Assembly (NCBI RefSeq): GCF_964275005.1
Contig: NC_092693.1
Location: 21,596,335 to 21,660,334 of the forward strand
DNA: 64,000 nt
Direction of reading: 5' to 3'
Source of the DNA: Diadema setosum
Taxonomy: Eukaryota > Echinodermata > Echinoidea > Diadematoida > Diadematidae
Shown: positions 13,934 through 26,045 of the stretch, one piece after another
Layout of the letters: each line of letters opens with the position of its first letter
How positions within the stretch are numbered: position 1 is the stretch's first letter
Made by a program: the position numbers and the translations under genes
Notes under the pieces: model-generated
Database searches by the model: none
The model's input: the letters and a program-made list of their open reading frames with translations, nothing else
Told to the model about the DNA's origin: nothing

Positions 13934-14629
13934 GTATATATAATGATAATGTTGAGAGAACTCAAATTCTGCTCTAACGTATGCATTGGAAACGTGATCA
14001 AATCTATGGGAATTCCAGTGGTGACATAATGATTGTTCGTTATAACTGTTACGTATCCCCCTGAATTGACATCGGAGAAAATTGCACTAAACGTTTTAGT
14101 TTATTACATCTTATGACAAATTTACCCACTTCACCCTATATGCGAGGTCTCTTGCATTAAATGCTTCAGGCAAAATGTGATATTGACTGCTGCATATAGG
14201 AAAGATACAAAGTGCGACTTTTGATTGACACCTGGACTCGACATGTTTATGAAGGTCTTGAAGCTGATCCAGGTGAGTTGCTACAGTAATTCCGATTGGC
14301 ATATCAAGGGAAAAAAATCTATATTTTCAAAAAGGCATCGCGTTACATGGGTTGTTATTTCACCTTTTTTTGCCTGTTTGTCCATTGTGAAATTATTTCC
14401 GGAAGCTTTGGGTCTCTTCATCTGCCTTCAGGGCGTTTTGTCACGCCCACTGAGAACCTCCTCAAGAGTTTAAACGCTTTATTTTGGCTACTCACAGTAC
14501 AGGTAGAGGTATTCTGGCATTCTTAAAATCAGCCGACGCAAGCAAAATTCAACATTTCATTAGATATCCTGTATGAGCATATGAGCTCATCCAGCATGCT
14601 GTTAATCGAGTGATCCTCGTCCTAATCTC

Positions 14630-14835
14630 CGCTTTGTAGCAGATCACGTTTTCCATCGCTATGTCCTATCTTTATCATTATACATCTATTCGTATAAATA
14701 TTCGTATAAATCTTTTGTATTATGCTTTATGACTTAATGTACTTCTTACAAGTTGTTAAACTATGTAATCTGTCAAGCGTATACTTCGCATAATGTGTGA
14801 CCTTTTGTTGAATGGAAATAAAATTTAAGTGAATT
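14630..14835 (+). mobile_element. LINE-type 3' end repeat, copy 2
   Basis: A diverged second copy of the repeat at 13600-13812, in the same orientation, ending with TGGAAATAAAATTTAAGTGA. The two copies differ at many positions, so they are old and independent insertions. Confidence 0.65.
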
Positions 14836-15261
14836 GAAATGAAAATTGACTTGAATTGGAAAGGAGGACATATACAACTGTTTTGAAAGGAGCATGAAAA
14901 GAGAGAGACGTGTGTATGGTGAACAGCACAAAAAAAAAAAAAAAAAACCCGGATGACTGAAGATGAAAATAATTGATGAATAAAGCATCCTTTGGGGCAC
15001 AGTGTACCTTCGACCACCTCAGCTTGAAGATAAAGTGTCTCTTACACCTCTCTGATTTCAGCACACTCACTGACACATACACACTCACTCACACGCGTAT
15101 TGATAGACCGACAACAAAGTTAATGGAAACCAAAACCCAAATATATAGATGTGGAGTGAGGAAAATTGAACAATCAATTCCACAAAATTTCGTATTTTTC
15201 ATGAATAGTATGTATAACTTGTTACTGACATAATGCTATGTTCAAAGGTTAATATTGCTTT
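14836..15261. other. No gene seen
   Basis: Non-coding sequence including a 17-A run near 14930-14946 and a short CACTCACTGACACA-like region. Confidence 0.5.
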
Positions 15262-15536
15262 TTAAAGAGGTAAGTCAATTGGCCTTTAATTTATGCTAGA
15301 ATAAACGTGAAAATGTTGAATTTTCTTTATATATTCTTTATAGTGGCTATACATGACGTCATTAACTGAAGTAGTCTTCTTATATTCAGCGATAATAGAC
15401 GGCACAGAACCTTAAAAATGTCATAACTTTTGAATCGATTGTCCGATTTTCCTCTCTCTTTTACTGATGGGTTCTACTAACATTGCTGCTTTCATTCAAT
15501 CCAATTTGGGTTTTAGTTTCCTTTAAACAAGCACTC
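15262..15536. mobile_element. TTAA MITE, diverged copy of the 46144 family
   Basis: TTAA occurs at both ends (15262 and 15533). The right half shares ATTGTCCGATTTTCCTC, the following CTGATGxGTTxTAxTxA and the ATTGCTGC.TTCAxTCAATCCA stretch with the right arm of the element at 46144-46727. The left half is shorter and more degenerate. Confidence 0.75.
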
Positions 15537-17654
15537 TATCTACGCATTGGAATACAAAATAGTAAAACCAAAAACAAGAAGATACTGACACATTAGACAG
15601 ATGACACCTGTACAGAGGAAGATAAAATAGACATAAAACTCAAATGATATCAAGTATATCATATTAAATCAACAGATGTTGTTGCTTTAAATTTCATATT
15701 CTTGTTCGTGTGTGTGATATTTCTCGAGATCGTACAGATACTAAAGTATATCCACCTCTCCTAGGAGCATGAACTTGGCTCCAGTCCAACAACGTACGCA
15801 CCGAATTCACAACGGCTACTCAGTTCTTAACTTTGACCGCATCATTCTTTTCATGCGCCCCCTTATGTGATTGACAGGTAGCCTGAGCCAATCGGAAGGC
15901 AAGTTGCCAGGGCGACAGTTCGACGGATAAGACCATTGAGCGTGCCAAGTCGAGCGTGAGATTTGTGTTGATTTTTACATCTAAAATATCATTTTCCCCT
16001 CCTTTTCCTTTCTTTTGTTAACACCTTTTCGCTGGACTAGTTTCCGTGTGAAAGTGGACCAGAATGCGAAGGGGGTGGGGGGGGGGGGGGGGGTGGGGGG
16101 GGGGTGGGGAGGAATGTGGAGGAAAAAAAAAACTTTGGTCGACATGAGTCACAAAGTGGATTTTTGATGATGACTCACTACAAGTCCGCTTTTAAAAATC
16201 ACATCCTCGAAAAAAAAAAATGTTTGATATTAGCAATTGTCAGTGTTTATACACTTTTTATTCTTCAACAGACTTTCTTTAGCAGTTTATTTCCATTCGA
16301 AAATAACTTGATATACAGACAATATGCATGAAATAACACTGTAACTTTGTCTTGGGTCGTCTACACTTTCAGAACTCCATGAAACACTGTGTGGTTGCAT
16401 GCCAAACACCTACAGCAACACCTCCACACACCGACCACCCACAGTGTTTGACAAAGTAATACACCAAAGTTACACCCACCACGCACTCATGCGCGCCCAC
16501 CCACACACGAGCTCGAACGCCTCCTCCTGTCGCCATATCGGCTTGAGTGATCTTCATGGTTTTGCTCAGTGAGAATCTACCTTGGAAGGGAAAAAAATCA
16601 TCCCTCGTGAATGTCAGCGACGCCTAACTCTCTTGAAAAAGTAGAGAGTATATTTGCAAAACAGAGTTTCGAGATGCAGTAGAGGAGAAAAAAGGAGAAT
16701 CCCTCAAAAGTTTTACTCATCGTAATGGCATGTGTATTCATATTTGGCATACCATATTCGTATGGTTGGACAAAATGCTCTATACAATCTGATACAGTGC
16801 CTTCAGAATATGGTAATAAATATGGCATGCGTGTCTATTTACTCTGTCTATTTTAAGTGAAAGGATTCGGGCGAGCTCTTTCGGAACGCCTGCATGAAAT
16901 TTCAACTCTTGTGACTTGTGTAATTCAAACATTTCTTTCATGACTCACACGCGCTATTGTGAGTGTGTGAGGTAAATGAGATGATACTATCAGATTCCAG
17001 TGTTCTCACAGTGATTCATTCATAAAGTCGAGGGGAAATTTTCTTGCAGAAATCATTATATCTTTGTCATCATTAAATTGGCAGCTCTAGATTTCATAAT
17101 AATTATGTCTTATATCAAGGAACAGATTAAATAAAACCAGCGATTGAATTTATCCGAATCGGAAAGATTTTTTTTTTTTTTAATGGCAGTTTTAGAGAGA
17201 AACAGACACTTTCATCATATAAAATGTCATTCCTTTTCAATGCAATTTAAAAAACATCTGTTTTACAATATAATCAAAAATAAAAAAACCCATCAAATTC
17301 TCAAGTTATAACTGAATGTAAACTACAAGTCTCTGATTTTCTCATTTTCATTATTGATATGTACATTACATGTGACATACTGCATTCTGTGTCAAGTGGA
17401 TAAATAGAATTCAACTAAACTAAAAAGCTACAATAGGTTCGAGAAAAAGAAAACCATTATTTTGCCTAATGAAAAGTTAAAATTCTGATGGAAAATATGG
17501 CACTTAAGAACAAACAAGTATTCCTAGGGCTTGATAAATTGAGGCTTAGATTAATTTTATGTCCTTCTTTACTTTTCTCTTAAACATTAAAGCAGCAAAG
17601 TAAACGAAATATTGCGACGAGGTGAAATGTGTTTACATTCATAACCATGCGCAT

Positions 17655-17658
<4 letters not shown>
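15537..17658. other. No gene seen; G-rich homopolymer tract at 16069-16110
   Basis: A near-pure G tract of about 35 bases lies around 16072-16107. A CpG-bearing stretch at 15880-15920 has GAGCCAATCGG (CCAAT box) and GTTGCCAGGGCGAC (X-box-like), which is promoter-like but has no recognised gene beside it. Confidence 0.4.
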
Positions 17659-17691
<33 letters not shown>

Positions 17692-17692
17692 A
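17659..17692. repeat. (CA)n microsatellite
   Basis: About 17 uninterrupted CA units. Confidence 0.97.
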
Positions 17693-18004
17693 CAAATTTT
17701 ATTGGAACACACCAGAGGTGAAAATATCAGAGGCAAACAAATCAGCCTAGACGAAAAATATCGAAGTAAAATGTGTTGGAGGTAAAAACTGATAAGAAAT
17801 CAAGCGTAGATATTTGTCAAAATATTGACTTTTTAAATTTCTGATAAGTTCATTTCTCGCATTTTACCTCTGATGCTTTGAGGTCTGGAATTTATACCAT
17901 TGCGATATACTGCAACAATCTAAATGCCGTATTGGAAAAGTAATTTAGAGGGCATTGATCAAAGAGCTACTACTACCAACTACATTGAATATTAAGAAGA
18001 ATTC

Positions 18005-18235
18005 AATTTTGATTTGATTTTGATTTGATTTGATTTATTTACGAAATGCATATACATACATTATTCACAAATATGCACATAGTTTGTACATGAAACATGT
18101 TATTATACATTTTGTGTGGATCGTCATAGGCTATGAAAAGCTTGACTGGGACGTCCAGTATGGATAACGTACACATATTATGTACATAAACATCATACAA
18201 AAAATATGTATTATGCGCGTTCAAATTGTTCATAG
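18005..18235 (-). mobile_element. Retroposon 3' end fragment, minus orientation
   Basis: It begins with TTTGATTTGATT-type pentamer units, which is the reverse complement of an AATCA-type LINE/SINE tail. It continues into AT-rich sequence without an open frame. The family was not identified. Confidence 0.45.
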
Positions 18236-18406
18236 ATAGGAAGATGAGAGAAGGAGAGAAAAAGAAAGAAAAGTGAGAGGAAGAGTTAAGGAGAGGGATA
18301 ATCTACATCATGGTGGTTAAAGGTATACAAGATTGACAATTCTGGTAACATAGAAAAGACTCGCTGCTATTATGTACGTGATGTACGTGTGACAAAATAA
18401 ACATGT

Positions 18407-18490
18407 TCAGTTCAGTTCAGTTCAGTTCAGTTTTTATTTCTGCATTTCAAAATCAATACAAATAAACAAATCAACGAAATACTTACATAG
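18407..18490 (-). mobile_element. Retroposon tail with (CAGTT)n
   Basis: Five CAGTT units are followed by TTTATTTCTGCATTTCAAAA. On the minus strand this reads as a short body ending in an (AACTG)n tail, typical of very short 5'-truncated LINE copies. Confidence 0.45.
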
Positions 18491-19994
18491 TCATGTGAAC
18501 TATGGGGCGAGAGAGCAGGCAAGAACCACGCAAATGGTATTGCTTAAACATATTTGCAATTTCAAAAACAGGATCCAGCATTAGCAAAAGAAATTTCAGC
18601 AAAAGCTGTCTTGGCATTGGGGATGATGAGGAGTTAGGTCATTATTCGATGAGTAAAGCAATCTTACCCCGGAGCGTGTTGCTTCGCGATTAAGCCATGT
18701 GTATATGGCGCAAGGGCCTGAGACTATACTACTAAAGTAATAATCTATGGATGCATTTTGGAAAAAAACAACAACAACAACGAAAGGCAAACAAACATAA
18801 AGAGTTTAACATTTTCTAGTTTCAGACAATGACTAATATAGAGGCTCATGCTCATCCAATGTTCCTCACTTCAACTTTTGGTGCTTGTATGTATACTGTT
18901 TACAAAAAAAAAAAGTCAAACTGTGAATCATCACAGAAAAAAATCGCCTTAAATTTTACATACTTAAGCTACATTATATCAAAAAAACTCTTCTCGTATC
19001 ATTGATTTATTCGAGCAGTGGAAATTTTCATTGTTGATACTCATAATTCAGAGAGAAAATCATTGAAATGGCCGTTTTGGATTGCGTCTGTGGTTTGTTG
19101 ATAATTTTGAATCAACTCGTTCTGGATCTCAGCGCTACAGACCCAGGCGTTTCTACATGTCCTGAAAAGTCGATGACAAAGTCGACGATGCATGAAGTGT
19201 ATCATCAAGTCAAACGTAAAGGCAATGTACACAAGGGGAGAGTGATGACAAATCATGGATTAGTCATCGTGATATGATTGTGTTTGACGAAGGCATGAAA
19301 CGAGGTATATACTCTATATGAGAAGTAGAGCACAATCGCTCATGAATATTCAGCATGTAAAATGAACTGCGTGTTCATCTTCTTGACGAGCTTGGGAGAG
19401 GGAAGTAAAAGCTTTGCTCAGTAACAATTGAAACTTTTGTTAACGATAACAGAACGGTTTCGTTTTTTATTGTTGCGGTAGAAAAGATTTATGCAGTATA
19501 TTCGTTTATTATCGTTGCTGCCATTGATTTTCCTTTTGTACATAGGCCCTAATTATCGAAACATGAACATGAGAAAAAGAAATACTCTCCGTGTAGCCCA
19601 TCAGAAAGAGGTGCAACATTGACAGGCATGACATAACATTGATGAATAATTAAGCAGCGTATGTTATTGGGATGCAGTCAAAACTCTACACTATATTTTG
19701 TGGAACACAAATCCGTCGACGGTGAATCATGAGCACGCAGTCGACTGCGCATCGAACTGCATGAAGACGATAAGTCGATCGCTATTGACGATCGTCGCTA
19801 TCGATTACACTATTGATGTATCCATGCAAGCTGCTCTTTGTATCACCGTTTGGTAATCACTCCCGGTCGAATATGAGTTGATTTTCAACTGACTTTTTTT
19901 TTTCCTCCGCACATGGAATAAAATTGCTAATTGAGTTTAACGCTGGGTGTTTATTTATCTATTTCTTTTTTTGAGAAGATCATATTATGTCAAG
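18491..19994. other. No gene seen; CGATC-rich cluster at about 19738-19812
   Basis: No conserved coding sequence. The stretch 19738-19812 has several short self-complementary words (GCAGTCGACTGC, ACGATCGTC, TCGATCG). Confidence 0.45.
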
Positions 19995-20024
19995 TTGCCC
20001 TACATCGACGTCGATGTAGGGCAA
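19995..20024. repeat. Perfect 30-bp palindrome
   Basis: TTGCCCTACATCGAC is followed directly by its exact reverse complement, with no spacer. The centre is GACGTC. It could extrude as a cruciform or bind a dimeric factor. No flanking target duplication was seen. Confidence 0.95.
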
Positions 20025-21724
20025 TTTGTTAATCAGTTGCAATAAAAACATCTCGACAGAAGAATTTCATGAATTTGAATGATCATAATAACGTACAAGG
20101 ATTAATGTTACAAAAAGGAGTACAACTAATACATGTATTAGCTTGTATCTACTACTGTAACAGTGACAATAAGAAAGGAAGACGTTTGTTGGGCAGTGGC
20201 CTTCAAGATTGAGGGAAGTCAATTTCTGGTATTTATTTTAAAAGAAGAAAAGGGAAAGGAAGAGAAAAGACACATGCAAAGTCGAGAATGACGCACGAGA
20301 AGCCCATCAAGGGATCAAGGCTAAGCAGCAACTGAACGGAGAGGGCGTGATGAAATTTCGGTACACTCTTCACTTGATTGCCGCAGAGCAAGTGTTGATA
20401 CAGTCCAGTATCGCCTGATACACAACCAATCAAATAATCTAGCGACTGATACGTAAGGCAAGTCAGGGATTTTTTTTTTCAATAAACCAAGTACACTTGT
20501 TGCTTCCGAGGCGTCTGGAATAATGAGGTTTTTCAGGAAACGTAGAATTACATACATTTTCTAGCTTCTAAATCTGGACAAGAATTGAACTCACGTTTAA
20601 ATAGTCTTCATATATCTTATCCAATTGGGAATACTGGGGACAAAAAGTTGACACCAACGGGCACTGCTAATGACATGTATCAAAGTCATGTGACCATATC
20701 GTTTTGGTAGCAGGTTTAGGCCTTTCGTCGGTAGTGACCAACATATTCGTAGTAGTGCGAGGAGTATTGATTAAACCTTTAATTGTTTATGCTGCTTATC
20801 ATTTCGTTAAAATACGTTACTGACGAGAGACGCTATTTGCAGACTCAGTCAGAATTCTTGGCAAAGTGGAGAAGGAGACATTCCTTTTACGGGTGTTTCG
20901 TGCATTCAGCAGACCAATTACGCGAAACGAGTGCAACGGTTTGCGAAACGTTCTCGGAATTGTGACGCGAACACTGAGTGAAGTCAATGTCCTGAAAAAT
21001 AAAGAACGTTCGGAGTGACGTTCATGTGACGTCACATCAGAAAAACAATGACAGTCACTAGTTGTGCGTGCATGTCGCTGAGAGGGTGCCGAAGGGGGGG
21101 GGGGGGGACGTTCAAGGAACAACTTGTGTCTTTAAATGGACATGACGCCACGCATTTAGTTAGGTCTCAATGGATGGCCTTACGCTGTATAAACGCTTCA
21201 GCAACCACGTGTCGTCAGTGCTTTCCAGAATTCAGCAAGTCAGTCATGAGTGAATTCAGGTCTTACTTGATTGGTCATGTCTCAAGAGAGATGGTCAAAG
21301 ACTATGTAGGTTTTACATTGCTATTAAAGGTGATAACTGCATGTCCTTATGACATAGTGACATTTCAATTAAGTTTTTTTTTTTTTTTAAATCGATAAGT
21401 AAGTTTTTCGACTGATAACGACCATGTACCGTCCATGCACAAGCTTGAAATTAAGCATTTAAACGTTTGCTTTATTTTCATCGCACAAAAGAAAATCAGG
21501 AATGAACGATTCTTAAACAAAACAAAAACATGTCTTTGAGTTATTTTTATGAGGTTGAAACACTACACACTACACAGTATAGAGACTTGAAAATGCAGGT
21601 GTATCGAGAACTGGTTTTGGCTGGTTTGAGGTTGGCCTTTTGGTTGTACCTTGGTAGAGGAGTGCATTAGAAGAAGTCAGACACACCCTAGCTGCCATGT
21701 TGAGTGGACAGAGTTCTCCAGAGC
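20025..21724. other. No gene seen
   Basis: Non-coding by inspection. A palindromic TGTGACGTCACA lies at about 21026, and a G run at about 21097-21108. Confidence 0.45.
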
Positions 21725-23110
21725 TGTCACACGGTACAGTCTACTTTGCAACATGCAGTAATTTGGCTGAGAAGTTTAATTTAAGCAGCTGTAAACTACT
21801 GCACTGAGTTGAGGAAGGCTGCTAACCTGCCAGCAGAGTTGGAGCCGGTTTTGCAGTTTGTAAGCTGTATTCTAGCAAATTTTGGTCACCATCGATGGCA
21901 CTAACGACGGAACAGAAGTTTCCGTGTCGCACTACGGACCGGACTGGGACTGCATGGCCTTGAGTCTCCATGTTGCTGAGACCACGTGCATGTGAGGTCA
22001 GACGAGTTATCGCGATAGCCACCTCGCGTTGGTAGTGAGAGAGTCGCGTGGTTACATCGTCAGTTAGCGAGACTAGTGGACACGCCCATAGACCCACAGA
22101 GGCCGGATCATGGTGATGTATACATTCGATACACATTCGCATTTGAGAGCAGGAGGAGTTTCAAAAGTCTGATGAACTTTCAAAGACTAGTAGTGAGATG
22201 AGACACACTCAAATGCACCGACATATTTGTACCTATTGAGACCCAGGTTGTTGTGAAATTTTCAGGGGGTTTAAATAAGTAGGAAATACCGGTATCAAAA
22301 TTCCCAGATGTAATATTGGTCATTATTAAGTTGAATTATAATATGCATAATGCATTCAGGTCAAGTCTGTTTCAGGTAAATCAATGGAGAATGTGGCTTA
22401 AAGTGTGATGATTGGGTTTAAAACTAAAATGAGATTATGAAGCAAGATGTGGCAGTGATTCTGAGCCAGAATTAGCAAATTTTCAGGACAAGTCAATTCA
22501 GGACTGTCAATTGAGTTGTGGTAGCCCTGCTAGGTGGGCACGATATAGATAGTGGACGTGAAGAGATAGAGTTTTAGGTGTCAGGTGAGATTAGGACCTG
22601 GACATTTGGTAAATTTGGATTGACTCAGAATCAGAGAGGTCGCACAGAGTCAAGTCAGCTCAGGACTTGCTGTGGACCAGAGGTAAAGCCAAACGTATTT
22701 GTTTAACAGAAACAGCATCGTATATGACCTGTATACATGAGACGGAATTTAAGCAAAGGGAAGTCAGATTGTGAATTAAGTTTGAATTTCCTTATAAAGT
22801 GAGAATAGTTGAGACTAGGTCAGTGACCTTTGAGTGGAATGGTTTGAGGTCAAGACAGTGTCAACTGATGTGGTTATTTTCTAAGGGGTTGATGCAGTTT
22901 TAAACAGCAAAAGTGAGATTGTGAGATTGACCCCTACATTGGGTCAATTTTTGGAACTTAGAGATTTGACCGAACGAGTTTGTTATAGCAATGGATTGAC
23001 TGGTCAATAATCTTTTGTATGTGAATCGAATTTTATTGGAAATAAACCTTGAGAGGTGACGGTACATGGCATGTGTGAAGTTATCCTTATTGGAGTAAAC
23101 CCACGTGACA
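21725..23110 (+). repeat. 5' LTR (start tentative)
   Basis: The 3' boundary at 23110 is well supported by the second copy ending at 24090 and by the primer site beginning seven bases downstream. AATAAA at about 23040 could serve as the LTR polyadenylation signal. The 5' boundary rests only on a TG-starting inverted match to the end. Confidence 0.5.
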
Positions 23111-23116
23111 TTTTAC

Positions 23117-23134
23117 TGGGGGCTTGTCCGGGAG
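23117..23134 (+). other. Primer-binding site, tRNA-Pro type
   Basis: TGGGGGCTTGTCCGGGAG lies seven bases after the LTR end. It closely resembles the tRNA-Pro primer site known from gammaretroviruses (TGGGGGCTCGTCCGGGAT). Confidence 0.8.
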
Positions 23135-23266
23135 ACAAAACATGCCATGTACGATCACGTGGGTAGTAGGACAGTGAATATTTTGTTGGTCATAGTACTT
23201 TTTGGTTTACTCACCCATACCCAATTGTGTTGTAATTCTTCTGAGGTCAAAGTTGTATCATTCAAG

Positions 23267-23920
23267 ATGGATTTGGCCAAGCTTTTAGAAGCTGGGGAGA
23301 AGCTTGGTCTGGGTGGTCAAGAGTTACAGAACTTCATTAAAGATCAGCAAAATAGAGCTAGAGATGAACGTGCAGAACTTTTACAATTAAAGAAGACTGA
23401 AAATGAAACTGCTCAATTGAATCTGAAAATTGTAGAAAATCAGAAAGAGTTGAATTCTGGTGTAGAGTCAGAGGTAAATAGATCTTCAGTCAGAACACCC
23501 AAATTACCTGCATTTAACCAAGATAAAGATGATTTGGATGCGTACTTGTTCAGGTACGAGCGCTATGCCAAGGTTCAAGGTTGGCCTGAGAGTGATTGGG
23601 TTATAAACCTGAGCGCGTTGCTTACGGGAAGTGCACTTGAAGTATATTCTCGCTTATCCCTTGATGATGCTAACAATTACTCAACATTGAAGTCCGCTTT
23701 GCTAAAGCATTTCCTGTTAACTGCAGAAGGTTTCCGCACGAAGTTCTTTGCAGGAAAACCAGAAAAAGGTGAGACTGCACATCAGTATGCGGCCCGTCTG
23801 GAAAATTATTTGGATAGATGGATTGATTTGTCTAACACAACTCATGACTTTAACAATTTGAAAGATTTGCTCCTTAGGGAACAGTTCCTGGAAGGATGCC
23901 CGCGGGATCTCGCAGTTTTC
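23267..23920 (+). pseudogene. gag-like fragment of the LTR element
   Basis: The frame shows a short charged coiled-coil-like N-terminal stretch (MDLAKLLEAGEKLGLGGQEL and onward). A capsid-like region of the Gypsy/Ty3 retrotransposon gag type follows, with PKLPAFNQDKDDLDAYLFRY, LTGSALEVYSRL and LREQFLEGCPRDLAVF as family-typical stretches. It is partial and is a fossil within the element at 21725-24090. Confidence 0.75.
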
Positions 23921-24090
23921 AGTCAATTTTTGGAACTTAGAGATTTGACCGAACGAGTTTGTTATAGCAATGGATTGACTGGTCAAATAATCTTTTGTAT
24001 GTGAATCGAATTTTATTGGAAATAAACCTTGAGAGGTGACGGTACATGGCATGTGTGAAGTTATCCTTATTGGAGTAAACCCACGTGACA

Positions 24091-24668
24091 CTATCAAACA
24101 AACAAACAAACATTCAATCAAACCAACGAAATTACACAAATGCAGTCAATTAACCTTGTCATGTTTACTCATCCTGAAGCGGTTCAGAGAAGAACGTGGA
24201 GGGCGCTATTTGCATTCCTATCATAGATTAGGATTGATGCATGTTCTCTTCATATTATTTTTGTCGCCTGTTGACTACTTGTGATGACAATTATCCTCTT
24301 ACCAAAGACCGTCGGGAAAACATACAAAAAAAAAAGACATGAAAACACATGGAAACACAGTTACAATTATGTAGACACACAAACGTCCAGTATACGTGCA
24401 TGTGTGCACAATGAAAAAGTGTAGGGCCTACATGTATTTGGTGCATGAACAACTTTCAACTCTAAGGTGAAACCAGGTATGTGTGTGTGTGGGGGGGGGG
24501 GGGAGGGGGGCTCTACCTTTTTGGTGAAACTATCACTAATCAGACATAAGATTTAAATGCAATGCTTACTTCTTGAAAGAGAAACAGGAAATGGAAATTT
24601 GACTTTCTAAAATGTGTTGTCAATTATTTCACCCCTCCCTACTGTGATGTGTGGCTCTTTCTCCCCAT
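24091..24668. other. No gene seen
   Basis: Short (CAAA)n run after the LTR element, then non-coding sequence with a GT run and a G run at about 24480-24510. Confidence 0.5.
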
Positions 24669-24699
24669 CTTTCCTCCCCCCCCCCCCCTCTCTCCGTGG

Positions 24700-24810
24700 A
24701 CCCGGGGAGGTGAGAGTCTCACCTCCCTGGTGGACCCCATGGAAGACTATAGCTAGCACAGCAGAATATGGGCTATCCAGCCATCTTCTAAAGATGGAAA
24801 TGAAACCTTA
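24700..24810 (+). mobile_element. SINE-like fragment
   Basis: GGACCCCATGGAAGAC and TATGGGCTATCCAGCCATCT recur in the same order at 50574-50637. The two loci are otherwise unrelated, so this is a dispersed short element. Confidence 0.6.
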
Positions 24811-25080
24811 AACCTTCGTCTCTCTAAACCCCTCCCCCTTCTCCTTCAGCGTGGGCAGAAGGGAAACTCCCCTCAGCTCAGTTTTCGTGTAACTGGTGTA
24901 ACCGATACGAGATTTATGTCAAGATTCCGAAACATAAGGACAAACAGCTCTGTCACAAATGACAGCTGACTTCCACACTTTCGTTACAAAATTTTCCTTC
25001 AGAGATAATCACCATAGCTATTCTATGGGTAGAAAATATGTGGCCTCTATATACACGTATGATAAAGATCAAGCAATATA

Positions 25081-25262
25081 TTAAAGAGATGGTATATAGG
25101 TTTGGTTTAAGATGGGATTCAGGTTTAAACTTTTTGCGAGATAATTAGAAACCACTTATATATGAATTACTAAAGAGCATACAATTTTATTCTAAGAAGA
25201 AGAAGAATTAAAGGTTTATTTGATGAACATTGGTTTGAAAATAATGACAGAGACATCCCAAA
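25081..25262 (+). mobile_element. TTAA MITE half-copy (50411 family)
   Basis: It starts TTAAAGAGATGGTATATAGG and shares GAGATAATTAGAAACCACTT and AGAGACATCC with the left arm of the foldback element at 50411-50921. The right arm is missing. Confidence 0.65.
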
Positions 25263-25495
25263 ATATTTTGTTTCACAAATTGATCTCTATAGTTGCAGAA
25301 TAATAATTACAGCAATAATTTATTGTACATTTGTAACTTCATAACTTATTATGTATCAAAAAATGAATATACGCGTAGTTTTTGTTTTTATTCTTATTTT
25401 TGTTTTGAAAATATGCAAATCGAACGAAATAAATTATAAACTGAGGAGTGAAAGTGCTAGGACGTTTGCAGACTAGGATTAACGGGTCTCCACTA

Positions 25496-25535
25496 ATGAT
25501 TTTGTTTTTATTTTTGTTATTGTTTTTTGTTTCTA

Positions 25536-25572
<37 letters not shown>

Positions 25573-25592
25573 TGTTTTTGTTTTTGTTTTAC
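25496..25592. repeat. (GTTTTT)n / (GTTTT)n simple repeat
   Basis: T-rich penta- and hexamer units encoding a spurious Phe/Val/Leu-rich frame. Confidence 0.95.
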
Positions 25593-25819
25593 TTGAGCAT
25601 GTGTCGGTTTATTCATTTCGGATAAGCCTATTGCATAGCTCTAGCTCCGTTGACTGTATGAAATTTATGTGCAAGTGCGCATAATACATAACACTCCTGC
25701 ATGGGTTGTAAAGTATTTCACGTCCCCTCCCCCCCCCCCCCCCCAGCTGTTGTTGGCTATACTTGGTTCATAAACTAGTTCCAAATTTTACTAGTTTATA
25801 ACAATTAGTTGTTTTTTAC

Positions 25820-26045
25820 GCGGAGGCTGCAAACTTCAAGCCCTGCTTTTTTTATCAGTCCCCTAAGCTCAATTTCCAACAACTTTGATTCGACAATTGA
25901 CATACAACTCAATAACAATCATTGTATTTCAGTTCACATTATTTTCCTAGATTACATTGTTGTACTGGTTTTGTGTCAATATCTGTATTCATATATTCTA
26001 CTGCAAGTATATTTCTGTTGGTAATGAAATAAACGATATGAAACG
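25820..26045 (+). mobile_element. LINE-type 3' end repeat (tentative)
   Basis: The segment ends TTGGTAATGAAATAAACGAT then ATGAAACGAAACT, the same style of AATAAA plus short ATGAA tail as the copies at 13600 and 14630. Homology is plausible but weak by eye. Confidence 0.35.

Larger units (their letters stand above)
21725..24090 (+). mobile_element. Gypsy-type LTR retrotransposon fossil, broken
   Basis: A direct repeat of about 165 bp, nearly identical in its two copies, ends at 23110 and again at 24090 with ACCCACGTGACA. This marks the ends of the 5' and 3' LTRs. A primer-binding site follows the first copy and a gag-like frame lies between. The pol region is absent, so the element is broken by at least one large loss. 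The LTR start is uncertain: TGTCAC at 21725 mirrors the terminal GTGACA and is my best guess. The near-identity of the repeats implies a recent insertion. Confidence 0.8.

Noticed and set aside
23717-24139. 140-codon minus-strand frame
   Set aside because: Antisense shadow of the LTR element.
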